This document shows, piece after piece, positions 42,141 to 53,689 of a stretch of DNA of 64,000 nt. This DNA comes from Tenrec ecaudatus (taxonomy: Eukaryota > Chordata > Mammalia > Afrosoricida > Tenrecidae), in the NCBI RefSeq assembly GCF_050624435.1, contig NC_134541.1, forward strand, positions 5,095,983-5,159,982. The letters are read 5' to 3'. The translations under genes and the position numbers were made by a program. Below the pieces are notes generated by a model. The model was not told the DNA's origin. It saw nothing but the letters and a program-made list of their open reading frames with translations, and did not search any database. Numbering within the stretch: position 1 is the first letter of the stretch; every line of letters begins with the position of its first letter.

Positions 42141-43319
42141 TGTGGGACTTCGTTCCTCATCAAGAAAAAGGTGAGCCAGGGCTGGAGGAGGGGCATGGGG
42201 TGGAGAAATGGAGCTTGCAATTAACACATCCGGGGCCAGAATATTGCACAACTCACAGAATGCCCTCATAATCACTGGCTGGGTTTTACATGCAGATATT
42301 GTTGAATTGTCCTGCTGTATGCAGTCTCAACCATAACACAATGAAATAAATGATGTTTTTTAAATACGAAAAAACAAAAACCCAAACTCATTGCCACGGA
42401 GTCGATTCGACTCAAAGGGACCCTTTAGCTATTAAGAATTTCAACAGGGCGGCAGCCGCAGAACATTAAACCAGGGTAAGTCCTGCCAGCCCTTGGAGGG
42501 TGACGTGTGGAACCACCACGTACTCCAGGGCGTCCTTGCCCCACGCAGCCTGGCCCTCCTCCAGCTTTCCCTGAGAGCCCACCATTGGTCAGCCTACAAA
42601 TCGATGGGTGTGTGTGTGTGTGTGTGTGTGTGTGTCAGAGTGGCCCATAGCACTCGCTGTCCACGGGCTGTGTGGACGGGAGGGCACTCTGGGAAAAGGC
42701 AAGTCGCCACCAGCAGTGACAGGAGATAAGCCACCAGCGGCTGATTGCACTCCGAGGTCCATTGTGGCCCCGGAAAAACCCGCTCAGCGAACTGACATCT
42801 TGGGCTCCAGACAGGAGGTGGGCACATGCCTACTAGCCACGCCACCTCCACACCAAGTCCCTCCCCTCCATGATCATGTGATCCCAAAGTTGCAGGTCCC
42901 CATGAGATGGCAGGGTTCAAGGCCTGGTCCCCTCGAGGAGAAAAGACGTGACTTGGCAGAAGAGACAGAAATGACCCTCTGGGTGCCTATGGCACATGCC
43001 CAGACGGAGCGCATTCCCACAAGAAGCATCGAGATTCTTCCCGCTCTAGGACAAGGGTGGGCTCTAGCAACCCGCCAGCATTCCACAGCTCACAGGAAAA
43101 CTGCCTTGTCCCAATGCAGTCTTGGCACTAGCCTCCGGGCGGGACCCTGACTACACATGAACACCCTTCCTCCCAGCTCGCCAATTGAGAGGCCAGGGCT
43201 GGGGTGCAGCCCAGGTCCCCGGATTCAGGCCTAGCTCGGTTCTCTCGCTGAGCAGCCTCCCTGTGCCCCATTGAGGGAAAGAAAGTCAACTCCCACTAAC
43301 AGAAAAGCCTAGTGCATCC
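42141..43319. other. Unassigned intergenic with (TG)n and a SINE scrap
   Basis: An antisense SINE end at 42375-42440 (CACGGAGTCGATTCGACTC) and a TG repeat at 42607-42635; no gene. Confidence 0.45.
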
Positions 43320-43321
43320 AT

Positions 43322-43970
43322 GGGGAGCCCCTGGGTAGTGCTGAGCTCCCAACAGAAAGGTTAGAGGTTCTAGTCCAACCAAGGTTCTCAACCTTCCTAA
43401 TACGGAGATCCTTCAATACAGTTCCTCATGTGGTGGTGACCTCTACCCATAAGATTATTTTTGTTACTACTTCATCACTATAATTTCACTACTGTTATGA
43501 ACTGTCATGTAAATATCTGATAGGCAGGATGTGTTTTCATTGTTATAAATTGAACATAATTAAAGAATAGTGATGAATCACAGAAACAATGTGTCATTAT
43601 TTATTGTGAAATATTTATTTCTAATGACAAATAAATGAAATGTTGTCTTGAAGCATGGGTAACCATCTTCACGCCCAGGTACTGTATGTGGGCATATCTG
43701 CATGTGGGCAGACCCGCCTGGAGACGGAGAGAGGAGCCGTGTCTCTTTCCTAAGACCATAGGAAATAGGAGTTTTCCGGTGGTCTTAGGTGACCTCTGTG
43801 AAAGGGTCGTTGGACTCCCAAAGGGGTCGTGGTCCACAGGTTGAGAACTGCTGTGTCCATCCAGAGACGCTGCAGAAGAAAGGCCTGGCCATCTACCTCT
43901 GAAAAATCGTCCACTGAAAACCCCATGGGGCATAATTCTATTCTGACACACGTGAGGTGAAACCCACTCA
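43322..43970 (+). repeat. SINE split by a SPIN-like element
   Basis: The SINE head (43322-43379, GGGGAGCCCCTGGGTAGTG) stops at a SPIN insertion and resumes at about 43856 with AGAAAGGCCTGGCCATC and GAAAACCCCATGGGGC, so the SPIN entered an existing SINE. Confidence 0.75.
43380..43853. mobile_element. SPIN-like hAT element 3, about 474 bp
   Basis: Left end CAAGGTTCTCAACC (one base shorter than consensus), right end GGTTGAGAACTGCTG. Flanks AGTCCAAC and TGTCCATC fit an 8-bp duplication (6/8). Internal sequence matches element 1 (CTGCATGTGGGCAGAC in both). Confidence 0.8.
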
Positions 43971-45019
43971 CCAGCACAGGTGGGGAGCGGCTCGTGGTGT
44001 GCAATGTACGTAAACAAAACACTTTCCACGGCACCCTTTCCTCGGCTTTCAAGGCAACATCACACCCTGCGACACCCTTGTGACCCGACCACCGAAATCC
44101 AGGCCTTGCGAGTCCGATGCCTGGGGGAGATTTTGATTGGCTCAGCTCATAGGTGAGGATCAACTGGATTGGCTGCTCTAGAGACAGCTGTCCCCCCCAC
44201 CACCACCCCACCCCGGTCCAATAGCTCGTAAAGGGTGGGGTTCCGGGCATCAGACGTGGCCACCGCAGGCAGAGCTGGGAAATGCGGTGGCTCAGGCGAT
44301 TGATCGATTTTCGTTTCCAACGCAGCTGCCTCCCTAAAGTAGCCAAGGCCCCCTCAGTGATGTGCCCTGACCTCTGGTCACCCTCCGGTTCAAACCGCCC
44401 GCTCAAGCCAGGCCTGTCTACCTGCACACACGACCGGCTACTAGGGACCACACCGGGTAGGTGCAGGGGCCTCAAGGCGGACCAGACAGGAAGGTCCCTG
44501 TCTCCAAGCAACAGAGCTTTATAACTGGCCAACCAGAGGAAGTATGACTGCCCTGGTGTCGAGCTGGGCAGCCACATGCGGCCAGCACATCCACTCCTGC
44601 AGCGATGGCCCCCTGGCTGCAGGCCCCACCTCCGGCCCTTTGCTGAGGCAGTCCCCTGCCTGCCAGGCTTAGTCTGTCTGGCCTCCGTCCTCCATCCATC
44701 CAAGTCCCTACTCAAAGCCAGCTCCCTCAATGCCTGCCCAGACCCCGTCCACCCGCCTGCCAGCCACGCCAGCGTCCCCGTGGGAACCGGACCTCCCGTG
44801 GAGAGGATCCGGCCTGTCCCTGCACTGGCACCTGGCACACGAGGAGTCCTCTGGAAACATCAGTGGAGTATATGAAGCCGCGCCCAGCTTAACTGTCGCC
44901 AAGTTGCCGCTCTTGGGGGTAGCAGATAAGAATGTGGTTCACAGAGTTCTGGTTGCCCTGAAGCAGCTGAAACCCTCCCCCTGCCCAGCATCACCCCAAC
45001 CCTCACAGCCTCGCACCTA
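43971..45019. other. SINE-free unique stretch with three CCAAT boxes
   Basis: ATTGG at 44136-44140 and 44168-44172 and CCAAT at 44218-44222, next to a GT-rich box (CACCCCACCCC). There is a 362-codon open frame on the minus strand over 43750-44838, without any family resemblance; I do not call it a gene. Confidence 0.4.
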
Positions 45020-45029
45020 ACACCAGCGC

Positions 45030-45150
45030 TGCCCCTGGGCTGGTGACTCAGCCTCGCTGTGCCCTGGCGCCTTATCTGCAAGACAAGGGTCAGCAGAGTT
45101 TACGTGTGCCCTTGTGAGAACAGTGCCTGCCTGGGTCCTGGTAAGCGCCC
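45030..45150 (+). repeat. MIR
   Basis: GACTCAGCCTCGCTGTGCCCTGG through GAACAGTGCCTGCCTGG is the MIR 3' core in sense. Confidence 0.65.
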
Positions 45151-45499
45151 AGTGAACGCATGGAAGGTGGACACCTCTCGGCGAAGGGGCATTCACATAT
45201 GTCCCTCTCATAGAGTGAAAAAGAATGCTCTGTCCAAGGCGGAAACTCCTGGCACCTGGAAAAACGTGGTTGTTCCGGCTCCCACAGGTTTCAGCCTAAG
45301 GGAGTGAAGCAGCTCTGTTCTCGCGACATCGGGGCGCGGCTGTGGTGAGCGGTGCAGGACTGTCCCTTCTGATCTGAAACCTCCCCCAGTGTGTGTGAAC
45401 TTCCTGTGACCCAGCCTTGCTTCTGAGGTGCCCCTGTGTGGACTTGAACGTAGAACCTTTCTGTTAATAATCCAAGCACGATGACCCACCACCCAGGAA

Positions 45500-45695
45500 C
45501 TCCACGGCTGCGTGCCTCACTGGCACCCAGTCGGTTACACTCAGAGTGACACCATTGCCCAGGCACAGTAGAACCTTGCCCCAGGGTTTTTGAGGCTGCA
45601 CATGTTTGCAAGAACAGACAGCCTCGTTATTTCTCCCATGGAGCAGCCGGTGGATTCCAACTGTTGACCTTAAGGTTTAAGCTCAAAATGTAATG
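45500..45695 (-). repeat. SINE, antisense, diverged
   Basis: GAACAGACAGCCTCG and GTGGATTCCAACTGTTGACC mark it. Confidence 0.65.
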
Positions 45696-46764
45696 AACTA
45701 TGCCAACAGGCTCACATGTAGAACTTGATCGTTTTGTTCTTAGCAGTGACAGGAGTCATTGTCCCATCCCACCCTACCTTTCTCTATCCCCACCCTGAGC
45801 AGGCCCTGCCTGTCGCAGCTGTCCCTCCTACCCCTCCCCCACCCCACCACCTCCCACTCCCAGTATCACAGAGGAGACAAGGAGGCGTGATTGGGCCACA
45901 GTCCAGGAAGCCAGAGAACCTGCCCTGGGGAGGACAAAGAGTTGAATGCCAGGAGTTGGGGAGTCCAGCCTGGGAGCTCTGGTGTTTGGACTTGGGTGAC
46001 TGAGGCTGTGTCCGCCCAGGGGCAGTAACTTCCCGAGTGCCTTTGAGGTCTCAGAGGCTGGATCACACACCTTCCTCCTGCAGGGCAGAACAGCCACAAG
46101 CCCTTCCAGGATGACCTGTCTTCTTAAATCCTGAGTCCATCCCAGCCCCCGAGGCTGTCTCAAGAGCAGGCAAGCAGAAAACTGGAAACTCCGATGTGTT
46201 GACAGCATATTGCTCCAGCCTCCTTATCTCCCCGGGGCTGCTTGTCACCGTGTGTTTGTTTCATCACCGCCCCACGCAGGAGACTCAGGCCTGCAGAGCT
46301 GTGCTCAGACTTCAGAGATGGTTCCCAAATAAAGTGCCAGCAAATTAGCCACAGCCAGGAAACCTTCCGGCTGGCAACCCACCCCCTCCATCACCCAGAG
46401 TACTTCAGCCAGGTGGGACTCTTTGTAAACCAGCCTCTGGGTGCCCGAGGGCATCTGCCGCAGGGCCCTTGAGAACTGGCCAGGCCAGGCGGTGGGTGAG
46501 GACACCAGGCACGAGTAGCCAAGGGGATGGGACACAGGTGTCACCAACAGCTGCTGGGATTCCGTTATGAAAAGTTGTCTGGGGCTCCCCCTCCCCGTCC
46601 CTCCTGGATTACGGAACTCTCTGTTCCTGCCGGGTGGGGCTCCGACCTCAGGAGTCCCCTGGGGAACTTTAGAAAGACAGAGAGGTTCTGCAGCGCTGGT
46701 CTGAAATGAGGCCGGGGTGGCAGGATTTTTAGCGATCGCTGGACTCCCTCATAGCACCACACAA
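45696..46764. other. Unassigned intergenic
   Basis: Pyrimidine-rich at 45770-45860; possible MIR scraps near 46020; no gene. Confidence 0.4.
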
Positions 46765-47110
46765 GCCCTGCAGGAATAGTGGGCTACACTTTGGGCTGTT
46801 AACCACAAGGTCAGCAGTTTGGAACCACCAGCCACTCCGAGGGAGAGAGAGGGAAGCTTTCTACTCCTGTAAAAAGTTACAGCCTTGGAAGCTACAGGGG
46901 CACGTCTACCCTGCCCTCTAGGGTCCCCTCGATGGCTGTGGGCTTGGGTTTGGGACCCCATGTACCCTAGAGCAGAATGTGTTCCCTAGGCATCTCGATG
47001 GCCACTTCTGCATATACAGACCTCCAGGCCTTTCTTCTGCTGTGCTTCCGAGTGGACTTGAAACACCAGCGACTGTTTGCATGACCGGACTCCACACCTA
47101 GGAATCAACT
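46765..47110. repeat. Sense SINE followed by antisense SINE scrap
   Basis: 46765-46960 (AACCACAAGGTCAGCAGTTTGG onward, sense) and 46990-47110 (CCAGGCCTTTCTTCTGCTG, antisense). Confidence 0.7.
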
Positions 47111-47261
47111 CCGCAGCATGTGGTTGGGTTTTCTGGTTATTCTGGCGACTGGAGGAGTGGGCTAGGCGGGCAGCCTTGGGCTACATGGGCCCACCCAACT
47201 GCAAGAATCCAGGAAGCTGTGTGAACAGTGCCCCCAGGGTATCCTGTGTAGCCCTATGGGG

Positions 47262-47273
47262 GGGGGGGGGGCA
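47262..47273 (+). repeat. Poly-G run
   Basis: About 12 G bases in a SINE-poor stretch; a partial SINE follows at 47290-47350. Confidence 0.9.
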
Positions 47274-47547
47274 GCGAGGGGCAGGGTGGAGCACCCAACC
47301 CTATTAGCTGCTCTGTGACAACAGAGAGACACAGGTTCAAGCCCTGGTCCTGCCGTGACTTCAGGGAGTTTGTACCATGCTCAGGACTGGCCCTGCTCCC
47401 CATCCCCACCCCAGCCAAGGAGCTGGAGAGCTTGGGAGGCAGCAGACAGGCAACAAAGACCTCACCTATGAATGTACAATGACCAATTCAATGAGCCCTA
47501 TGAAGAGAAAGAATGAGAAGGTAAGTGTGTGGCAGAAAGATGTTCCC

Positions 47548-47716
47548 CCAACCATGGTGTCCAGGCCCCGCCCCTGGGACTGTTGGGTTCCACCCATCGT
47601 TTCCAGGCCACGCCCCCTGAGCTGTTGGGTGCCACCCACCATGTCCAAGCCCCGCCCCTGGGCTGTTGGTTCCACCCATTGTGTCCAGGCCCCGCCTCCT
47701 GAGACTGTTGGGTTCA
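47548..47716 (+). repeat. Minisatellite of four GC-box units, about 42 bp each
   Basis: Units begin near 47548, 47591, 47633 and 47673. Each has the order CCA-x-GTTTCCAGG or TGTCCA-GG, then a GC box (CCCCGCCCC, CACGCCCC or CCCCGCCTC), then CTGTTGGGTTCC. Units differ by substitutions and 1-3 base gaps. Four regularly spaced Sp/KLF-type sites result. Confidence 0.85.
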
Positions 47717-48479
47717 GGCTGGCCCAGGGTTCAGGCTGCTCCTCCGCTGCCCCAGGGAAGCGGCTTCTCCGGTACTGTCCCGGTCATCTCCAGGGTCCCT
47801 ATAGGAGGGGATTGGCAGAGAGGGTCAGACAGCAGCATAGGAAGGACTCGCCCCTGCGTTGCTGGTTTTGCAAGGAAGGGCCAGGAGCCACAGGAACACA
47901 AGTGGGTTCTCCCCAGAGCCCCCCTTAAACAGACACCTGATTCTGATTGTGACCCTCAGCAGAGAGCCAGTGGAACCCCCGGACACCTGCCCAAGGAGAA
48001 CTGAAGCCACAAACGGTGCCGTTTCCAGCCTCATGATGGCGGCCCTAGAACCTGGCACAGGACGAATGTCAAAGGAGGATGTAGACCGGTTTGGGGTCGG
48101 AGCAGGCTCCCCAAGAAAGTGGGGGATTGAGTGGAGACCCACAGGGTGAACCGGGCTGGACTGGGATTGGCTGGTGTGAACACGGCCCTGCACGTCGCCA
48201 GGGAAGGCAGGCAGCCAGTGAGGCAGAAGTAAAATGCACTTGGAACCTCCCTTTCTTCGCCCACGAAATGGGTATATTAATGTTGGTGGGCAAACTGTGG
48301 ATCTCGAGCCGTAAGCTCTCAGTATGTACATGTGGCTCTGAAGTGAAACCGAAAATGTTTAGAGGATGTTATTTAGGTAATGGTGACCGCATTTGTTTGT
48401 AAAGATATATTCATGGCTCTCAAAGAAATGTTAAAATTGCTGTGAGGGACAGGAGTGACTCTTCCATGTCAGAAGTTTG

Positions 48480-48660
48480 CGGAGCCCTGGTGTAGTGGGT
48501 TAGGCCCAGACTGCTCACTATGGGCCAACACCCACAGGCACCGGCCATTCTGACAGACAGAAGGGCAGTCTCCTGGGCAATGACCCTTAAGGAGCAGTTC
48601 TACTCTGTCCTATAGGGTTGCGGTGAATCAGGGTGGACTTCCCCGGCAGTGGACTTTAGC
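48480..48660 (+). repeat. SINE
   Basis: GGAGCCCTGGTGTAGTGGG to GTGAATCAGGGTGGACTTCC. Confidence 0.75.
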
Positions 48661-48669
48661 TGATAATGG

Positions 48670-48805
48670 AAATCAGTAGCTGAGGGTGTGGATTAGAGTT
48701 AGTCTAGACCTGGGTTCAATTCCTGAGACTTCTGGTTACTGCCTGAGTGAGCTTCCCTTTCCTCATCTGCTGACTTGCTGTGAGTCCCCAGAGGACACTG
48801 AGGCT
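48670..48805 (+). repeat. MIR
   Basis: GTGGATTAGAGTTAGTCTAGACCTGGGTTC and CCTTTCCTCATCTGC are the MIR tRNA head and core. Confidence 0.6.
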
Positions 48806-49214
48806 GGTGAAGGTTGGGTGTCTTGCCCGATGTGGCCCTTAGATTTCAAAATACGGCCCCAGTCTCACCAGCCCTCCCTGTTTAGCTCCTCCCACCTTGA
48901 AATCTGGACCAGACTTGTGAATTGCTTTGGTTGACAGAATGTGCTTGAAGTGGAAGCGATGGTGGGCCAATGCTAGTCCACAGCCTGTAACGGCCTTACA
49001 CGTTGTCTTAGGCACTTGCCTCTCAGGTGGACAAGCCCGGGCTGGCTTGCCCAAAACAAAACACTTGACGCAGTTCCCCCATCACTCTTGGCAACAGCCA
49101 TTCCCCAACCAGCAAGAGACCACAGCTGCACTCTGACCAGAGGAACCATCCGGCTGAGCCCAGGCAAAATCATCCACCCTCAGAATCGGGTAGTTTGGGG
49201 GTGGTTCTGTTTTG

Positions 49215-49440
49215 TTTTTTAAATTATTTATTGGGGCCTCCTACAGCTACTATCACAATCCATCCATCCATCCATCCATTGTGTCAAGCACATTTGTACA
49301 TTCGTTGTCATCATCATTTTCAAAACATTTCTTTCTACTTGAGCCCCTGGTATCAGCTTCTCATTCCCCCTGCCCGCCCCCCCTCCCTGTTTTATGCAAC
49401 TAAGTTTGAAACTGTGTGTTACACAGCTGTAACTAACGCA
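49215..49440 (-). mobile_element. L1 3' end, antisense, short
   Basis: TTAAATTATTTATTGGGGCC, CCATCC repeat at 49259, TGTGTCAAGCACATTTGTAC; same family as 36945. Confidence 0.7.
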
Positions 49441-49681
49441 CACAGGCGCCCAACCGTTCAAGCCAGAGCCGGGACTCAAACCAGGTTTAACTCCTAAATC
49501 CATGCCCTCCCCCTCCCTCTCGGGCCATGGCCAAGCTGGGAGGTGAGTGTAGCATGGCACAGGCTGCTGAAAATCCATGCCTGCCCCCCAAACGTTAGGC
49601 TGCAGTCTTCTGGAACACCTGCTCATGCGCCGAGACCTCCTGCTGGGAGCTGCCCTTTTTCACACCTTTCCCCTTCCTCAT

Positions 49682-49870
49682 AGGAATCATGGTGGCACAG
49701 TGGTTACAAGCGGGGCTGATAGCCAAAAGGTCAGCAGTTCGAAACCACTAACTGCTCAGAGTGTAAAGAATGACACTCTCAGAAACCCACGGGGCACTTC
49801 TACCCGGTCCTATAGGGTCGCTGTGAGTCAGCAAGGACTCGATGGCAGTGATTTTGCGTTTGGTCCCCCC
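49682..49870 (+). repeat. SINE, well preserved
   Basis: GGTGGCACAGTGGTTACAAGC, B-box GGTCAGCAGTTCGAAACC, tail GTCGCTGTGAGTCAGCAAGG: among the youngest-looking copies here. Confidence 0.88.
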
Positions 49871-50339
49871 TCACCCCCCTAGAGTTCTGACTGCAGTCTC
49901 AAGTGCCCCCCACCAGCCCCTGCTCCTTGGCTGCTCATTTGCAAAGTCTGTCCCAAGTGTTGGCAGAAGGAACCCAAGGCTTCCACACATGCACAAAGGC
50001 AGCCGAGGATAAAAGCCAGATGCAAAGTTAAAAATAGCCTCCCCCCGGCTGCCCGGGATGCCAGGCCCCAGCTCAGAAGAGGCTCCAATCCCGAGGTGGG
50101 GGCCCCATCTTCAAGGAAGGAGAGCAAGGACGAGGCCCGGGAGGCTGGGACCCATCAGAGATCTGGGCCAGGTCCAAAGGGCTTGTAAGGAAAGCTCCTT
50201 GCAGCTGAGTTCCTGGGTGCAAGGAGGACAGGAAGGCCCAGAGACACCGTGGACAGCCCGGCGCTCTCTCTTTGGAAGGTGAGGGGTCCAGGAGACGCCC
50301 CATCTGTGGAGAATGCACTCATGTCCCCCAAATCTTAAC

Positions 50340-50515
50340 CAGTGACTGAGGAGCCATCAGAACTCCTACTGTTCCCATTTTCCAGATGAGGAGACCGAGG
50401 GTCAAAGAGGTCACCTGCCAGGTGGCACAGTCCAACCTGCTGATGCAGAAGGAGGCCAGGCTCAGAGCAGCCCAGGTCCCAGAGGTGGGATTCGAGCCCA
50501 GGTTCTCAGAAGCCA
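50340..50515 (-). repeat. MIR, antisense, long
   Basis: CCCATTTTCCAGATGAGGAG through GGGATTCGAGCCCAGG is nearly the whole MIR core in reverse. Confidence 0.75.
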
Positions 50516-50549
50516 CCCTGAGTCTTGGCCATCAATAGCACCCCTTCCA

Positions 50550-50650
50550 GCGGCTGTGCAAGGCCTGCCACCCCCGTGCTGTGTGGCTTCGTCACCCACA
50601 CAGCTTCTCTGGGCCTCACTTTGCCAAGCAGACCCTGGCCTGCCGTCCCC
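50550..50650 (+). repeat. MIR relic
   Basis: GTGTGGCTTCGTCACCCACAC then CTCTGGGCCTCACTTTGCC. Confidence 0.5.
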
Positions 50651-50787
50651 CACAGGGATGCCCCTCCCCTCGCTCCCCCGGCATTTTCCCAGCTCCAGGA
50701 GCTGTGAACCTCCGCTGAGCCACGTTGATGCTGGAGCCCAGTGCACTTCCAGTGCTGCTTCTCCACCTGGAGGAAAAAGAGGTCTCC

Positions 50788-51194
50788 TGTGTTCATCCAG
50801 GTATGCTAGTGTGTATACATACACACATACTCATGTGTGTGTAGGAAAGAGCTTTATACAAAGAGTAATTAAAATGATGCCGAATGCAGAATGATCACAG
50901 GCCAGTGGGCGGAAAGTCTCGTGGATCCAGTGGTGGTGGAAGCATCTCAGTGCCGGCAGGGATCTCCACGTGGCTCCCCCAGCTCCCAGGACTCGGCTCC
51001 ATCAGCGTAGCTCCATCACGCTCATTATCATCAGTAATGTCTTGCAGGGAGAGAGTGTGTGTCCCACCTCCAGCGAACTATTTATCTCCTTGGTGCCTCC
51101 AAATGAGGTCATCAGATGAGACCTGATTGACAGGCTAGACTCCACCCCTTCACTCTTAAATCTCAAATTGACAACAGGTGATATAACTACTACA
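50788..51194 (-). repeat. Solo LTR, probable ERVL type, copy 3 antisense (about 407 bp)
   Basis: TGTGTTCATCCAGG at one end, AACTACTACA at the other; shares GATGATCACAGGCCAGTGGG-like and GACAGGCTAGACTCCACCCC blocks with copy 2, with an internal deletion. Confidence 0.6.
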
Positions 51195-51289
51195 CCCCCC
51201 CCCCCCTTGGCAAAGATCCACGGGAAGTGGGGAATCCCATCTGCAGACCCCTTTAAAAAGCAGGCCATAGAGTCTCCTTTATACCAAAC

Positions 51290-51505
51290 AAACTCTAAAC
51301 TCGAACCCCCTGGGTAAGCTATGATTCACAGTGACCTGAGCCCAAGGTAGACCGACCCCTGTATGTTTCTGAGACCTCAAAAAAAAACCATTACCGGGTA
51401 TAGAGAGCCTCATCTTCCTCTCAAGGAGCAGCAGGTGGTTCTGAACTGGTGACCCTGTGGTGAGCAGCCCAGTGGGTAACCACGACCTCCCAGGGCTCCT
51501 TGCTA
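51290..51505 (-). repeat. SINE, antisense
   Basis: CCCTGTATGTTTCTGAGACC to CACGACCTCCCAGGGCTCC. Confidence 0.75.
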
Positions 51506-52794
51506 CTAAACAACAGATCGGTTCAAGGTGTGAGGAATGCCTACCTTGATTTTGGTGCTCCTGCACGAACCGTCTACGGGGATCACAATGACATCAGCAA
51601 CTGGAAAGGTTAGATGGGAGCCCTGGGGTGGGGCCAGGGCTCAGAAGAGGAGGGTGGGCAGACCCGCTGAATCACTGAGCTGTTCCCAGAGAGATTGTTG
51701 CATGAGGGTGGGTCCTGCCTTGTATATTGTCTTCAATAAAAAATAAAGTGAGGTTTTCTTTAAAGCAACCAGGCAAGAGCCCCAGGAGGCCCACTCTCCA
51801 GCCTCACTGGAGAAGGGCTGTGATGTCTGGTGTTGGGGTCCTAGCCTCAGGGCACCCCCACTTCTGGCTGGTGTGTCCCCTCTTCCAGGAAAGCTAGCTG
51901 CTTGCTCACTCCCCCACCCCTGTACCAATGCTGTGCCCTGTTCAGGGGACCCTGGTGAACAGGCCAAACCCAGCCCCTGCTCTGAGGGCCAGGTAGGGGG
52001 TGGGGGGCACATAAACATCACAAAGGGCACCCTGAGGTCCTGTCTGAGTCTCAAAGTCCCAAGCAGAACAATGTAGAGTTCAAGTATGGGGACAGGTGGC
52101 TCCTGGGGCCTCAGAGGTCCGTGGGGAGAGTTGGGGACCTCCTCAGGCCAAGGTCAAAGGTGGAGACCATTAAGGGAGCCTCAAGGAGAGGGTGGCTCTG
52201 GTCGTCCCTGCTTCCTCATGCCATCCACCCCCTGGGAGGCTGTCCCAGGCAGCAGAGCCAATCCTAGCTGCCCCACAGGTGTCCCAGCCGCTTTAGCTTC
52301 ATGCAAGGTGTCCTGACCAGCACCTGCCAGGCTGGATAAGAATAGAAGCCACTCAACCTCCCTGCCTCCCACTGAGTGAAGGAGCCTCTGCCAGCTCACC
52401 GACCCTAGGGTGCTCATCTAACCTTTCACGTTGCTGTTGTCTCTTTGACCCCAGATAGATGGTATGAGGTGCTGCTGCCGAGGGGCCCAGACGTAACCTG
52501 CTGGTCTTGATGTCCACCTGGACACCCAGGCCACAGCAAAGGCTAGACTGACCTCCATGAGCCCAGAGCCCAGGTGGAATGTCCAGTGGTCCAGAAAACT
52601 GCCAGGGAGGGAGCTGAGCGGGCAGTATGGAAATGTGCGAGGCCCACGCGGGTTCTGAGGCTCATGGTCACCCCTCCTGAAGGGCTTCCTTTCTGAAGGA
52701 AGGGTTCTCATTCCCATGGCCCTGTGGCTTTGTGGATCCTCCTGTTGCGAACACCCCAGAGACACGGAACTCTGCATCCCTTGTCTTGTGTGCT
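51506..52794. other. SINE-free intergenic, nothing coding
   Basis: AATAAA-like runs at 51735-51745 follow a short open frame, but no gene family is visible. Confidence 0.45.
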
Positions 52795-53107
52795 TTATTT
52801 CCTTCCCTCAGCAGATAATGTTTTCCCATCCTTGTGGGAGCAGGTATCAGAGCTTTTTGAGGCTGAAGAATATCCCATCCTGTGGATGGACCACATCTGA
52901 CATCTTGGGGCCCCTGTGAACAGTACTGCTGTGACCGTGGGTGTTCCTAAGTTTGAACACTTGGTTTCACGTCATGGGGGGTGTCTACCCAAGGGTGGAA
53001 ACTGCTGGGTCATTCTGTAATTCCTACCTGCCACAGGAAAGCATCCGAATTTCTCTACCTCCTCCTCAATGCCTGTTACCTCTGGCTGGTTTCATTTCTC
53101 TTCACGA

Positions 53108-53325
53108 TAACCATCCGACTGGAGATGAGCAGGGGTCAGGGGAAAGTGGGAAGACCCTCCATGAGATGGACTGCCACAGTGACTGCAGCCATGGGCCCAG
53201 ACAGGCCACAATGGTGTGGCTGGCGCAGGACCAGGCAGTGTCTTATTCTGTTGTGAACAGGGCTGTCCGGAGTGGCACTGACGCGACGGGGCACCTGACA
53301 ACAGCAATAATAACCGATGATGTCG
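53108..53325 (+). mobile_element. RTE-type LINE 3' end inside the L1
   Basis: TGGCGCAGGACCAGGCAGTG and GCACCTGACAACAGCAATAATAA are the afrotherian RTE tail, as at 7690-7780. Confidence 0.75.
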
Positions 53326-53334
53326 GGTGTCTTC

Positions 53335-53510
53335 TCACGGTGGCATAGTGGTGATGTGTTGGGCTGCTCCCACAAGGTCAGCAGTTCAAAACCACCAGTC
53401 CCTTCTCAGGAGAGAGATGAGGCTTTCTACTCCGGTGAAGAGTGCTAGTTGGGGTAACCCAGCAGAGCAGTTCTACCCTGGGTCACGATGAGTTTGGGTT
53501 GGATTGGCCA
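53335..53510 (+). repeat. SINE inside the nested block
   Basis: CACGGTGGCATAGTGGTGATG head, GAGAGATGAGGCTTTCTACTCC body. Confidence 0.8.
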
Positions 53511-53689
53511 TTGTGTGTGCCCTTCTCAGGGAAATGTCCATCTAAGCCCTTTGCCCATTTTTAAAAGGGGGTTGTCCTCGTCTTTGGTTACTGAGCTGTA
53601 GGACTCCAGACATCCTGGATACTGGCCCTTCTCAGCCCCAGGGACATCGCGGGCTTGGCTCCCGATCACACAATGCACAAATGTCGACA

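Noticed and set aside
43750-44838. 362-codon open frame on the minus strand
   Set aside because: It overlaps a SPIN element at one end, has no domain or homologue I recognise, and low stop density in GC-rich DNA explains it.
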